Shown: positions 54,432-63,034 of the stretch, in pieces
How the letters are laid out: each line of letters begins with the position of its first letter
Position numbering within the stretch: the stretch's first letter is position 1
From: a virus
Length of the DNA: 64,000 nucleotides
IMG/VR virus record: IMGVR_UViG_3300040959_000745
Coordinates: 21,551 to 85,550 of that record
Direction: 5' to 3' (one strand)
Notes under the pieces: generated by a model
What the model was told of the DNA's origin: nothing
What the model saw: only the letters and a program-made list of their open reading frames with translations
The model's database searches: none
Translations under genes and position numbers: made by a program

Positions 54432-56277
54432 AACAGCTAAATTATCTTATGGTGAAAATACCAGAGATGAAAACGATAAGATAGTACCTTTAGGAACAAT
54501 AAGGGTAAAGATTATAAATAGAAGCTCTAATGTAAATGTCACTTACGAGTACGCTAGACCTTTTACTTTAAATTTAGGCATGGTTCCTATGAATGGGGAG
54601 CATGTTATGATATTTGAAGGCCCTGCTGTTGATACAAAACAGAACGAATATATAACTCCTAAGTATTATTATTTACCTTTTCCTATAAACTCTACGGATG
54701 ATGTAGTAATAAACCAATTACCAGACTTTTCTTACAATACAACTAGTAAAAATGGGGTAAAACCCACAAAACGCCCCTTAAAATTAGGAGAAACTTTCCC
54801 ACTTCCAGCAAGGCCAATATCTCCTTTACAGCCTTATGAAGGAGACTTTTTAGTACAAAATAGGAGCGGATCGTCTTTAAGATTAGGTACAGGGACAAAA
54901 AACAACAAACAATACGGAAAAAAACCTGATTTTCATAAAGATACTAACCCTGGAGATCCTTTTTTTGCTATGACTTTAGAAAGGCCAGGAAGTCCTAAAC
55001 CTAGACCTGCTGCTGAAGTTCCTAAATTACCTTCTGAACAAAATAAACATAACTCAGACAAAAGAAAAAGTCAGAAATATAGGACAGAGACTATAGGAAA
55101 TAACATAACTGGTATTTTTGGCGGGATAAGCCAACAGTATAAAAAGATAGTACTTGCTAGATCTAGATATTCTGAAACTAAAACTGTACCGAGTTATAAA
55201 AAACCTCAAATACTATTAGATACTGATAGGATAACTCTTAATGCTAAGAAAGATAGACTGTTTTTATTAGGTAAAAAAAGAGTTATTATAGAAGGTAGAA
55301 AGATACAATTAACGACAGACGAGCATAATGTAGATTTTGATGACTTAGTTAATAGAGTACAGGATTTAGCTAGAGAGCTACATAGACTTACCTCTGCTCA
55401 AGCTTTTTACTCTACAGTATTTGGACCTACAGGACCTGCTACTAACTTAGCAGAAGTACTTAGAATACATATTTTATGTCAAAGATGGCATTTAGTTCCT
55501 CCATCTTTATTCCCTAGTATACCCAGTTTCTCTTTACCTAATTACGATTTTGGTATAAACTCGGTTACTCCTAATATAATACTCAAATTCTTAAGATTAG
55601 CCACATCAGCTTCAGAAGCGTTAGCTAGAGCTAATGCTATAAATTTTGCAAATTCAGAATTAGGAGTAGATATAAACCAAAATTACAATGCTTCTTTATT
55701 CTCAGGTGGAGTAGGATCAAATAATCCAGACGGAAGTAGCAGTTCTGGTAATCAAGGAAGCTCTAATAGTGGAGATGGTATGCCTAAAGGAGGAGGTTGC
55801 GGATCTTTATGTGGTCCAGACGGTCTACCTATAGAGCAATCTGGTTCTGGAATTACCCAAACAACTTCCAGTATAACTCCAATCGTACCAGAGTATCCAG
55901 TAGAAGAACCTGAAGTTATAGATCTTGAAATTACTGAAAGTTTAAGTATAGACAATAAGGATAAAGAATGTTCTGGAGTTGTATACGAGTTTACTGGCGA
56001 TATGTTTGATGGCTTAACAGGAGTTACCAAACCTACTAAAAAAGATATAGTTCTTTTAATAGGGCAAAACCAAGAGTGTTCTGGATGGTATATTCTAGAG
56101 CCTGGAGAAGAAGAAGAGTATAATATACCTGAAAATGGACTAATAACTTTAGATACATTAGCAGATTCTGATTGTATATCTAGAGGATTATCTAATCAGG
56201 TGTGTAATAAAGATTCGTTTATTGTGAATACTAGTATTAAAAAAACCGATAAACTGGTTAAAATAATTAAAAATTAA
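54409..56277 (+). CDS. Baseplate hub/spike protein (gp5-like OB-fold)
   Basis: 622 residues. The N-terminal 90 residues (LGTIRVKIINRSSNVNVTYE, then PMNGEHVMIFEGP) look like the OB-fold of T4 gp5 and related tail-spike hubs. There is no lysozyme domain. The middle has low-complexity Ser/Gly (SSSSGNQGSSNSGDGMPKGG) near residue 450. A C-terminal Cys-containing domain follows. Its place before gp25-like and gp6-like genes supports a hub role at the tip of the tail. Assembly details are inferred. Confidence 0.6.
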   Translation: MILAEVVETAKLSYGENTRDENDKIVPLGTIRVKIINRSSNVNVTYEYARPFTLNLGMVPMNGEHVMIFEGPAVDTKQNEYITPKYYYLPFPINSTDDVVINQLPDFSYNTTSKNGVKPTKRPLKLGETFPLPARPISPLQPYEGDFLVQNRSGSSLRLGTGTKNNKQYGKKPDFHKDTNPGDPFFAMTLERPGSPKPRPAAEVPKLPSEQNKHNSDKRKSQKYRTETIGNNITGIFGGISQQYKKIVLARSRYSETKTVPSYKKPQILLDTDRITLNAKKDRLFLLGKKRVIIEGRKIQLTTDEHNVDFDDLVNRVQDLARELHRLTSAQAFYSTVFGPTGPATNLAEVLRIHILCQRWHLVPPSLFPSIPSFSLPNYDFGINSVTPNIILKFLRLATSASEALARANAINFANSELGVDINQNYNASLFSGGVGSNNPDGSSSSGNQGSSNSGDGMPKGGGCGSLCGPDGLPIEQSGSGITQTTSSITPIVPEYPVEEPEVIDLEITESLSIDNKDKECSGVVYEFTGDMFDGLTGVTKPTKKDIVLLIGQNQECSGWYILEPGEEEEYNIPENGLITLDTLADSDCISRGLSNQVCNKDSFIVNTSIKKTDKLVKIIKN

Positions 56278-56279
56278 TC

Positions 56280-56287
56280 TATTTATA
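56280..56287 (+). promoter_or_regulatory. TATTTATA motif, candidate phage late promoter
   Basis: The octamer lies 17 bp before the ATG at 56305 and 3 bp after the stop of the hub gene. Confidence 0.45.
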
Positions 56288-56304
56288 TAAAAAAGTTTTA
56301 CGTA

Positions 56305-56652
56305 ATGAAGCCTAATGCAGAATCTAAGATTAGAAAAATTATTAGAGAAGAGCTTGATTTTTATTTTTCAAAATTAAGTAACAAATTAGACGAAATATCT
56401 AATAGTAAAGGAAGTACCTTATCAGAGTATAAGACTGAGATTTCTAAGGAAGAAGTATCTTCTCAGCGAAAAAAACTTAGAAGTAAATTTGGAACTTTAA
56501 TGAGTAGTATTTCAGAAGGCATAGACTTAGAAAATGTGCCTAATGTTGGACTGACACCTGAAATGTTAGAAGGAAATAAAAAACTAGAGCATCTTCAAGA
56601 TGTCTTTACCAAAGACTACAGTCAACTTATTAAAAAAATGAATGAAAGATAA
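56305..56652 (+). CDS. Hypothetical helical baseplate-operon protein
   Basis: 115 residues, coiled-coil-like (IRKIIREELDFYFSKLSNKL), ending DYSQLIKKMNER. It shares 1 bp with the gp25-like gene. It could be a chaperone or minor wedge protein. Function unknown. Confidence 0.55.
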   Translation: MKPNAESKIRKIIREELDFYFSKLSNKLDEISNSKGSTLSEYKTEISKEEVSSQRKKLRSKFGTLMSSISEGIDLENVPNVGLTPEMLEGNKKLEHLQDVFTKDYSQLIKKMNER

Positions 56653-57179
56653 TGGCCATACCTACAGTATTTAAATCTTATGAAGTAGATAATTTTCCAG
56701 ACAAAGCTGTTGGAATACTACTTCCTTTTAACGGTAATGCAGATACTGTAGATGTAAAAAAAGGCAATAACTATTTCTATAAAAATAGAGGAGTAAAAGA
56801 TGTTAAACCTTTTAAATTATCTTATTCTACAGAAGAGCAAGCAATAAGTAATCTTGTTAATTTACTTTTAACTAGAAAGGGTGAGAGGTTAATGCAGCCA
56901 AACTTTGGATCTATGATACCAGAGTTTTTATTTGAACCTAATTCTAAAAAAGGAAGAGAGAGACTAAGATTGTCGGTAGAGGAAGATATAAACTTTTGGC
57001 TTCCTTATATAGTAATAAATAATATAAGCGTTTTAGCAGAGCAAGATAGAGCATTTCCTGATAGCTATGCAGAGCATAATGCTATTGTTAAAATAGAGTT
57101 TCAAGTTACTGAGCTAGGAGCAAATATGACAGTTACAGTATTTTTAGATGGAGCATCAATTAATTTTGAAGTAGCATAA
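56652..57179 (+). CDS. gp25-like baseplate wedge protein
   Basis: 175 residues. LLLTRKGERLMQPNFGSMIP then FLFEP is the diagnostic G-E-R-x-x-x-P-x-(F/Y)-G-(S/C) block of GPW/gp25 proteins, which sit at the sheath-baseplate interface and start sheath assembly. The following RLRLSVEEDINFWLPYIVIN and the last strand VKIEFQVTELGANMTVTVFL fit the family. About 40 extra residues precede the core compared with T4 gp25. Adjacent to the gp6-like gene as in other myoviruses. Confidence 0.88.
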   Translation: MAIPTVFKSYEVDNFPDKAVGILLPFNGNADTVDVKKGNNYFYKNRGVKDVKPFKLSYSTEEQAISNLVNLLLTRKGERLMQPNFGSMIPEFLFEPNSKKGRERLRLSVEEDINFWLPYIVINNISVLAEQDRAFPDSYAEHNAIVKIEFQVTELGANMTVTVFLDGASINFEVA

Positions 57180-57180
57180 T

Positions 57181-59070
57181 ATGAGTTCAAGACTATTAAC
57201 AAATAATATAAGAAAGCAAGTAAAATATCTAAATAAAGATTTTGGAGGTTTTAGGACTGAACTTATAAACTTTACTAAAAATTATTTTCCAGAAACTTAT
57301 AATGATTTTAATGAGTCATCTCCAGGGATGATGTTCATGGAACTAGCTGCTGCGACTGGGGATATTTTGTCTTTCTATACTGATATACAATTAAGAGAAT
57401 CCCTACTGATAACAGTTGAGGAAAATATAAATTTATACAATATAGCTCATTCTTTAGGGTATAAGCCTAAGTTTATAACTCCTGCCTCTGTTGATTTAGA
57501 TATGTTCCAGTTAGTTCCTTCCAGAAATTCTGGAGCAAGTACAATACCTGACTTTAGATATGCTCTACAAATAGAATCAAATGCAGTAGTTACAAATGGT
57601 AATGGATCTGAGTTTAGGACTATAGATAATGTAGATTTTTCTTATAGTTCATCTTTAGACACTACAGAAATTACAGTATACTCTCTAGATAGTTCGGGAG
57701 AGGTAGAATACTTCTTATTAAAGAAGAAAGTAAAAGCTGTATCTGGAAATATAAAGACAAGAACCTACGAATTTACAAACCCAAAGCCTTATGATAAGAT
57801 AGTACTACCTGAAACAGATGTGTTAGAGATAGTAGATATATATGATTCTGATGGCGATAGATGGTACGAGACTCCATATTTAGCTCAAGACTTAATACCT
57901 ATAACAGTCCCTAACCTACCTTACAATGATGCACATTTAGCTAAATATAGAACTACAGCACCATATCTCATTCAGTTTAAGCAGAGCGAAAGGAGGTTTG
58001 TATCTAGACTTAGAGAAGACAATTTAACTGAAATACAGTTTGGTTCTGGAGTTAGTGCTGAATATGATGAAGAGATTATACCTAATCCTTTTAATGTTGG
58101 ATTTGGACTTGATTATTTTGAGAGGGTGGTAGACTTAAGTATAGACCCTAAGAACTTTTTATACACAAAAACATACGGCAAAGCACCTTCTGATACTACT
58201 TTAACTATAAGATATACTACTGGAGGTGGAGTTGGAGATAATGTCTCAGCAAACTCTCTATCTCAGATATCTTCTATAAATGTCACAACTCCGCAATCTA
58301 ATCTAGATTCTGTAACTTATAGTGCAGTAGTAAATAGTGTTGCTGTTAATAACCCTCACCCAGCAAGAGGAGGTATTTCTAGTAGAAATGTAGAGGATGT
58401 TAGAAGAGATGCGTTAGCTAATTTTGCCGCACAAAATAGAGCTGTTACAAAAGAAGACTACATTGTAAGATGTTATAGCATGCCTGCAAAATATGGGGCT
58501 ATAGCTAAAGTTTGCGTGGAGTTAGATGACCAAATAGTAGATGATAATATAGATAATAGGGATAGAAATTACTTTGGTATAAACTTATATGTATTAGGTT
58601 ATGATGAGAATAAGAACTTTTCTGCAATAAATGATGCGGTGAGGTTCAATCTATTAAACTACTTAAAGCAGTACAGAATTATGACAGATTCTGTAAATAT
58701 AAAAGATGCTCATATTATTAATATAGGAGTAGATTTTGAAATAATTGTAGATCAAACTTATAATAGTAATGAAGTTCTTTTAAAATGTATAGACTCTTTA
58801 AAAAATTACTTTAATAATGAGAAAATGGGTATAGGTAAACCTATATTTAAAAATACAGTTTTAAAAGAAATTTCTCTTGTAGAAGGGGTTTTGTCTGTTA
58901 CTAGTTTAGAATTTTTTAATCTTTACGACACCTCTAAAGGATATTCTGGTAATGTATATGATATCGAAGCTGCGACTAAAAGAAATATTATATACACTTC
59001 CTTGGATCAATCTATATTTGAGATAAAGTATCCAAATAAAGATATTAGAGGTAGAGTAGCAAACTATTAA
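57181..59070 (+). CDS. gp6-like (baseplate J) wedge protein
   Basis: 629 residues, close to T4 gp6. ESSPGMMFMELAAATGDILS followed by FYTDIQLRESLL is the N-terminal signature of gp6-like wedges. The centre has GSGVSAEYDEEIIPNPF. The C-terminal half has RGGISSRNVEDVRRDALANF then AAQNRAVTKEDYIVRC, typical of the baseplate-J family. gp6 homologues form the inner ring of wedges that drives sheath contraction. All key blocks are present. Confidence 0.88.
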   Translation: MSSRLLTNNIRKQVKYLNKDFGGFRTELINFTKNYFPETYNDFNESSPGMMFMELAAATGDILSFYTDIQLRESLLITVEENINLYNIAHSLGYKPKFITPASVDLDMFQLVPSRNSGASTIPDFRYALQIESNAVVTNGNGSEFRTIDNVDFSYSSSLDTTEITVYSLDSSGEVEYFLLKKKVKAVSGNIKTRTYEFTNPKPYDKIVLPETDVLEIVDIYDSDGDRWYETPYLAQDLIPITVPNLPYNDAHLAKYRTTAPYLIQFKQSERRFVSRLREDNLTEIQFGSGVSAEYDEEIIPNPFNVGFGLDYFERVVDLSIDPKNFLYTKTYGKAPSDTTLTIRYTTGGGVGDNVSANSLSQISSINVTTPQSNLDSVTYSAVVNSVAVNNPHPARGGISSRNVEDVRRDALANFAAQNRAVTKEDYIVRCYSMPAKYGAIAKVCVELDDQIVDDNIDNRDRNYFGINLYVLGYDENKNFSAINDAVRFNLLNYLKQYRIMTDSVNIKDAHIINIGVDFEIIVDQTYNSNEVLLKCIDSLKNYFNNEKMGIGKPIFKNTVLKEISLVEGVLSVTSLEFFNLYDTSKGYSGNVYDIEAATKRNIIYTSLDQSIFEIKYPNKDIRGRVANY

Positions 59071-59073
59071 TAG

Positions 59074-60204
59074 ATGAATTATTCATTTTATCCTGTATAC
59101 GACACTACCATATACGAAAAGTCTTCCATAAGGAACGCTGGTATTGATCAGATACTTGAGTTAATAAAAAATGTACCTAATATACCTGACCCAGAAGATG
59201 GATATTATTGGGACGGTGTTTATAATTCTAGAATTTTAATAAAATTTGATACTAACGAAATAAATGGCCTTATTAACAAAGGCAAAATACCTTCAAATTC
59301 TAGATTCTACCTTAGTTTAAAAGGTACTAGAGCGGTTAATGTGCCTATAAGTTATAGTTTGGATGTATTTGCTGTATCACAGTCATGGGATAATGGGAGA
59401 GGACACTACAATGATTATCCAGAAATAACAACAGGAACTTCTTGGAGATATAGAGATGGTTATTATTTAGGGGATGGTACTTTATGGGTGACAGGATCAC
59501 TATCTTCAGGAACTACTGCTTCTTACTCTACTGTTGCTGGAGGAGGTACATGGTATACAGGGTCTGAGTTTTATGCTTCTCAAACATTTGACTATGCTTC
59601 TACCCCAGATATAAGAGTAGATGTGTCTAATATAGTCAGACAATGGTTGAGCGGCAGTATAGATAATAATGGTTTTATAGTAAAAAAACCAGATAATATA
59701 GAAGCAAGCGATGATTATACTGGCAATATAAGGTTCTTCAGTAAAGATACTCATACTATATACATACCTAAGTTAGAGGCTGTTTGGGATGATAGTGTGT
59801 TTGAGTCTACTTCTTCTTTATCTGAAATAGTAGATGATTACTCTGTATACATAAGTAATATAAAAAAAGAGTATAGAACATCGAGTAAAGAGACTTTTAG
59901 AGTCGTAGCTAGAGATAGATATCCAAGTTTAGATTATTCTAATTCTAGTAATTATCTTAACTTTAAAAGACTTCCAACATCATCTTATTATGCTATACAA
60001 GACAGTGTTACTGATGATTATATAATACCTTTTGATACTGGATCTACTAGAATGAGTATTGATAGTGAAGGGAATTATTTTAAAATAGATATGCGAACTT
60101 TTTTGCCAGAAAGATACTATAAAATAGTATTAAAGGTAGTCACTGATGGTGGAGATTCTGAGGACATTATAGATGAAGGATTTTATTTTAAAGTTGTTAG
60201 ATGA
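59074..60204 (+). CDS. DNRLRE-like baseplate or fibre-attachment protein
   Basis: 376 residues, beta-rich. PVYDTTIYEKSSIRNAGIDQ and RILIKFDTNEINGL, then DVFAVSQSWDNGRGHY and VDVSNIVRQWLSGSIDNNGF, follow the order of DNRLRE-type beta-sandwich domains known from adhesive surface proteins. The second half has two more beta domains. It lies between the gp6-like and collagen-like genes, overlapping the latter by 4 bp. Structural role likely, exact position unknown. Confidence 0.6.
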   Translation: MNYSFYPVYDTTIYEKSSIRNAGIDQILELIKNVPNIPDPEDGYYWDGVYNSRILIKFDTNEINGLINKGKIPSNSRFYLSLKGTRAVNVPISYSLDVFAVSQSWDNGRGHYNDYPEITTGTSWRYRDGYYLGDGTLWVTGSLSSGTTASYSTVAGGGTWYTGSEFYASQTFDYASTPDIRVDVSNIVRQWLSGSIDNNGFIVKKPDNIEASDDYTGNIRFFSKDTHTIYIPKLEAVWDDSVFESTSSLSEIVDDYSVYISNIKKEYRTSSKETFRVVARDRYPSLDYSNSSNYLNFKRLPTSSYYAIQDSVTDDYIIPFDTGSTRMSIDSEGNYFKIDMRTFLPERYYKIVLKVVTDGGDSEDIIDEGFYFKVVR

Positions 60205-61838
60205 CAGAATTAGAAAAAATACAAGGAGATTGTACTGATGGTTGTGATGAGACTCTTGTAGTCGGAGCTGCTCCAGAAAATTCGGAGAGAAGATATTCTC
60301 CTGGATTCTTAGATAGTGGTAGATTGGGTTTGGGTTCTGGAGGTCCTGCTCCTATAGATTATGAAGCTTTAGGTATACCTAGACCTACTACTAATCCTAG
60401 AGGCCTTATAACTGGTTTTGCTAAATATGTTGTTTTTAAGGAGAAGGTAGGAAATGTATATAAAGAGTATGTAGTAGATATTAAGAAAAGAGAGGACGTA
60501 AAAAATGAAACTTCTGGAGAAAATTTAACAAAAGAGCAATTAGATGCTATAAACATAAAATTTTTATCTCAAAATAATTTAGGCAAAAAAATAGTGCCTA
60601 TAACTTATAGTAGTTTAAATGGGGAACTGGTTGTTAATCCTGCTTTTTTGGGCATAGTTCCTGAGAAGAGGGTTATAGCAGATTCTGAATTATGCTCTCA
60701 AATAGATTGTGAGTTTTCGTTCTTTACTGGAGATGATGCAGTTGAGCCAGAAGTTATCTATCCGCCAGGTACATTCTTTAGAGTTGCTTTAGACACTTTA
60801 GAAGGAGGTCTTTCTCTTCCTAAGTGTGACCAAACTATCTACTTTGTAACTCAAGGAAACTGTGTTTGTGAGATACCTAATAAGAAGACTTTACAGGTTA
60901 TGCTTGTAGAGAGAAATAAAGTAATAGAGAGTGTCTTTGTTATAGAATCTTTCCAGTTTGATAACTTTGATGTTACTGGACAGTGTCCTAATAGGGCCTC
61001 CGAATGGTTAGAAAGATTTGAAATCGAGTCTGGATGTAAGACTCCTGAAGTAGATATTGATCTAAGTCCGTTTGATAATATTAAGTTCCCAGAATTACCT
61101 AGCGTAATTCAAGGTCCTATGGGTATGGCAGGAACTCCAGGATTCCCAGGAATGCCAGGTGTACCAGGTGTACCAGGAAATAATGGAGAAGCAGGGTCAG
61201 ATGGTGAGCCAGGAGAGTCTGGAAGCCCAGGAACTCCAGGACAGCCAGGAAGTGCAGGTGCGCCAGGAGAATGTCCTGATTGTCCATCTCCTTCACCTGC
61301 TCCAGAAGAGCCTACTGCTGGTGATGGGTCTTGTAAGAAGTATAGATTTGTTTACTTAGGAAACCCAGGCGGAGGTTCTGGAGGAGGAGGTTCTGATGTA
61401 TCCGCTGGAGATGTAAGAAATAATGGAGAGGACTTCCAAAGCTATTTAGGTGGCGGAGGAGGAGGCCAAGGTTCTGGAATAGGTGATTTTGGTGGAGGAG
61501 GATTTGGAGGTGGTGTAGATAGTGGTTTAGGAGGTTTTGGAGAGTTTGATAACCCTAATTATCAAAGTGGCTTAACCGATGCTGGAGGTACTTTTAATCC
61601 AGAAACCATAATGGGGTCTGATACAGGTAATGTTACTTTAGGTCTAATAGATGCACTAACTGGATTTAGATCAGGGTTGTCTTATTTTGGTGTAGGAGGA
61701 GGCGAGAATCAATCTGATGTTCCTTTAGAAGGTGGTTTAGAAGATGTACAAGATTTTTTGGATAGACTAGCTAATCAGAGCCAAGTTGAAGACAAAAGCG
61801 AGAATTCGAATGTTAATATACTAGACCAATTAAAGTAA
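60201..61838 (+). CDS. Collagen-like tail protein with Gly-rich segment
   Basis: 545 residues. Residues 305-358 are Gly-X-Y collagen repeats (GPMGMAGTPGFPGMPGVPGV and so on), about 17 triplets, which would form a triple helix. The sequence 385-460 is Gly-rich (GGGGGGQGSGIGDFGGGGFG). The N-terminal 300 residues are beta-rich with several Cys. A trimeric fibre or needle-like virion part is inferred. Collagen-like repeats are known in phage fibres. The start overlaps the preceding stop by 4 bp. Confidence 0.75.
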   Translation: MTELEKIQGDCTDGCDETLVVGAAPENSERRYSPGFLDSGRLGLGSGGPAPIDYEALGIPRPTTNPRGLITGFAKYVVFKEKVGNVYKEYVVDIKKREDVKNETSGENLTKEQLDAINIKFLSQNNLGKKIVPITYSSLNGELVVNPAFLGIVPEKRVIADSELCSQIDCEFSFFTGDDAVEPEVIYPPGTFFRVALDTLEGGLSLPKCDQTIYFVTQGNCVCEIPNKKTLQVMLVERNKVIESVFVIESFQFDNFDVTGQCPNRASEWLERFEIESGCKTPEVDIDLSPFDNIKFPELPSVIQGPMGMAGTPGFPGMPGVPGVPGNNGEAGSDGEPGESGSPGTPGQPGSAGAPGECPDCPSPSPAPEEPTAGDGSCKKYRFVYLGNPGGGSGGGGSDVSAGDVRNNGEDFQSYLGGGGGGQGSGIGDFGGGGFGGGVDSGLGGFGEFDNPNYQSGLTDAGGTFNPETIMGSDTGNVTLGLIDALTGFRSGLSYFGVGGGENQSDVPLEGGLEDVQDFLDRLANQSQVEDKSENSNVNILDQLK

Positions 61839-61840
61839 TT

Positions 61841-63004
61841 ATGGCTATAGTAAAATATAAAGATTGTAGTGGAGCAGATAAATCAGTAGATAAAGAGTCT
61901 ACTTTTGAAATATGTGCTACTGATCCTAATAGCTTTGAGTATAACCCTAGTTTATGGAGAGTAGAAGAGGTGGGATCTTGTGAAGAAGTAAAACCAGCAT
62001 GTAATAAATATAGAATAACAAGAGAAAGAGGAGGTATAGATAGGTCTACTATATTGCTTGTAGAGTGTGAGTCTGGAACTCCTAAAAAAGCAGTACTTAA
62101 GGCTAAGAAAAATAGTATTATAGAAATATGTTCTCAAAAAGAACCGATGTGGGCAAAGGCTTCTTTATTAGAAGGTCTTGTAAAAATAGAAAAAATAGGT
62201 GTATGTGGAGCAGACGAAGAGCAGGTAAACGAAGACGCTCCAGTACCTGCTAATAGGTACTATCAATTAACTCCATGTAATAGTTCCAATGTAGTAGTAT
62301 ACACCAAAAGAGAGCCTGCATTAGATAATGAAAGGGTTTCTATATCTAATCCTCAAGATGTAGGAGTGCCTTCAAATGTTAATTGGACCTATAATGGACA
62401 GACAACGAATGCTGATAATCCTGGAGTTCTAGCTGCAAGTATTTTCTCTAAGAATGTTTCTGGATGTACAGATACTCAGGAAGATATTTTGGATGGGGGT
62501 TTAGATAGACCTAAAGCTAATCCTTACAGTATAAGAATAGGCGTGAGTCAAGCAGGAATACAGGCTAAGTTAAGTATAGACGGTACAGAAAGGACTGTAA
62601 GTTCTAATAATCTTTTTGTTATTTCTAATTTTAACCCTACTTCATCTTCTGATACTAGAAGAGTACCTTCTATAAGTTATTCTGTTGGAGATTTAGTACA
62701 AGGAACAGATTCTAAAGGATTAGTTAGAGATTATATAATTTCTAATATAAGTGAAACATACTCTAACGGTACAGAAAGAAGGACTAATAACTTAAATCAA
62801 GGAGATAGATTTAAGTATGTAGGTCAGAATGTTTCTTTTGATATATTGTATAATTTTTATTTAGAATTAGCCGAAAATGTTCAAGAAGATACTACGCCAC
62901 CATCTCCACCAGTTACTGGAGGCCCAGACGGCAACACTAACAATGTTACTAGGACAGGAAATAATAACTCATCACAAAATGAAACTGTTTTCCAGCCTAG
63001 ATAA
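61841..63004 (+). CDS. Cys-rich structural protein
   Basis: 387 residues starting two bases after the collagen-like gene. The N-terminal 150 residues contain repeated modules around C-x-x-Y-x-(I/L)-T and (V/L)-E-C with evenly spaced Cys, similar to CKKYRF in the preceding protein. The C-terminal part is Ser/Thr/Asn-rich, ending in a Pro/Gly/Asn-rich tail (TPPSPPVTGGPDGNTNNVTR). Probably an extended virion protein partner of the collagen-like one. Function unknown. Confidence 0.6.
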   Translation: MAIVKYKDCSGADKSVDKESTFEICATDPNSFEYNPSLWRVEEVGSCEEVKPACNKYRITRERGGIDRSTILLVECESGTPKKAVLKAKKNSIIEICSQKEPMWAKASLLEGLVKIEKIGVCGADEEQVNEDAPVPANRYYQLTPCNSSNVVVYTKREPALDNERVSISNPQDVGVPSNVNWTYNGQTTNADNPGVLAASIFSKNVSGCTDTQEDILDGGLDRPKANPYSIRIGVSQAGIQAKLSIDGTERTVSSNNLFVISNFNPTSSSDTRRVPSISYSVGDLVQGTDSKGLVRDYIISNISETYSNGTERRTNNLNQGDRFKYVGQNVSFDILYNFYLELAENVQEDTTPPSPPVTGGPDGNTNNVTRTGNNNSSQNETVFQPR

Positions 63005-63034
63005 ATTTAAAGATAAACTATATATATAGATAAT

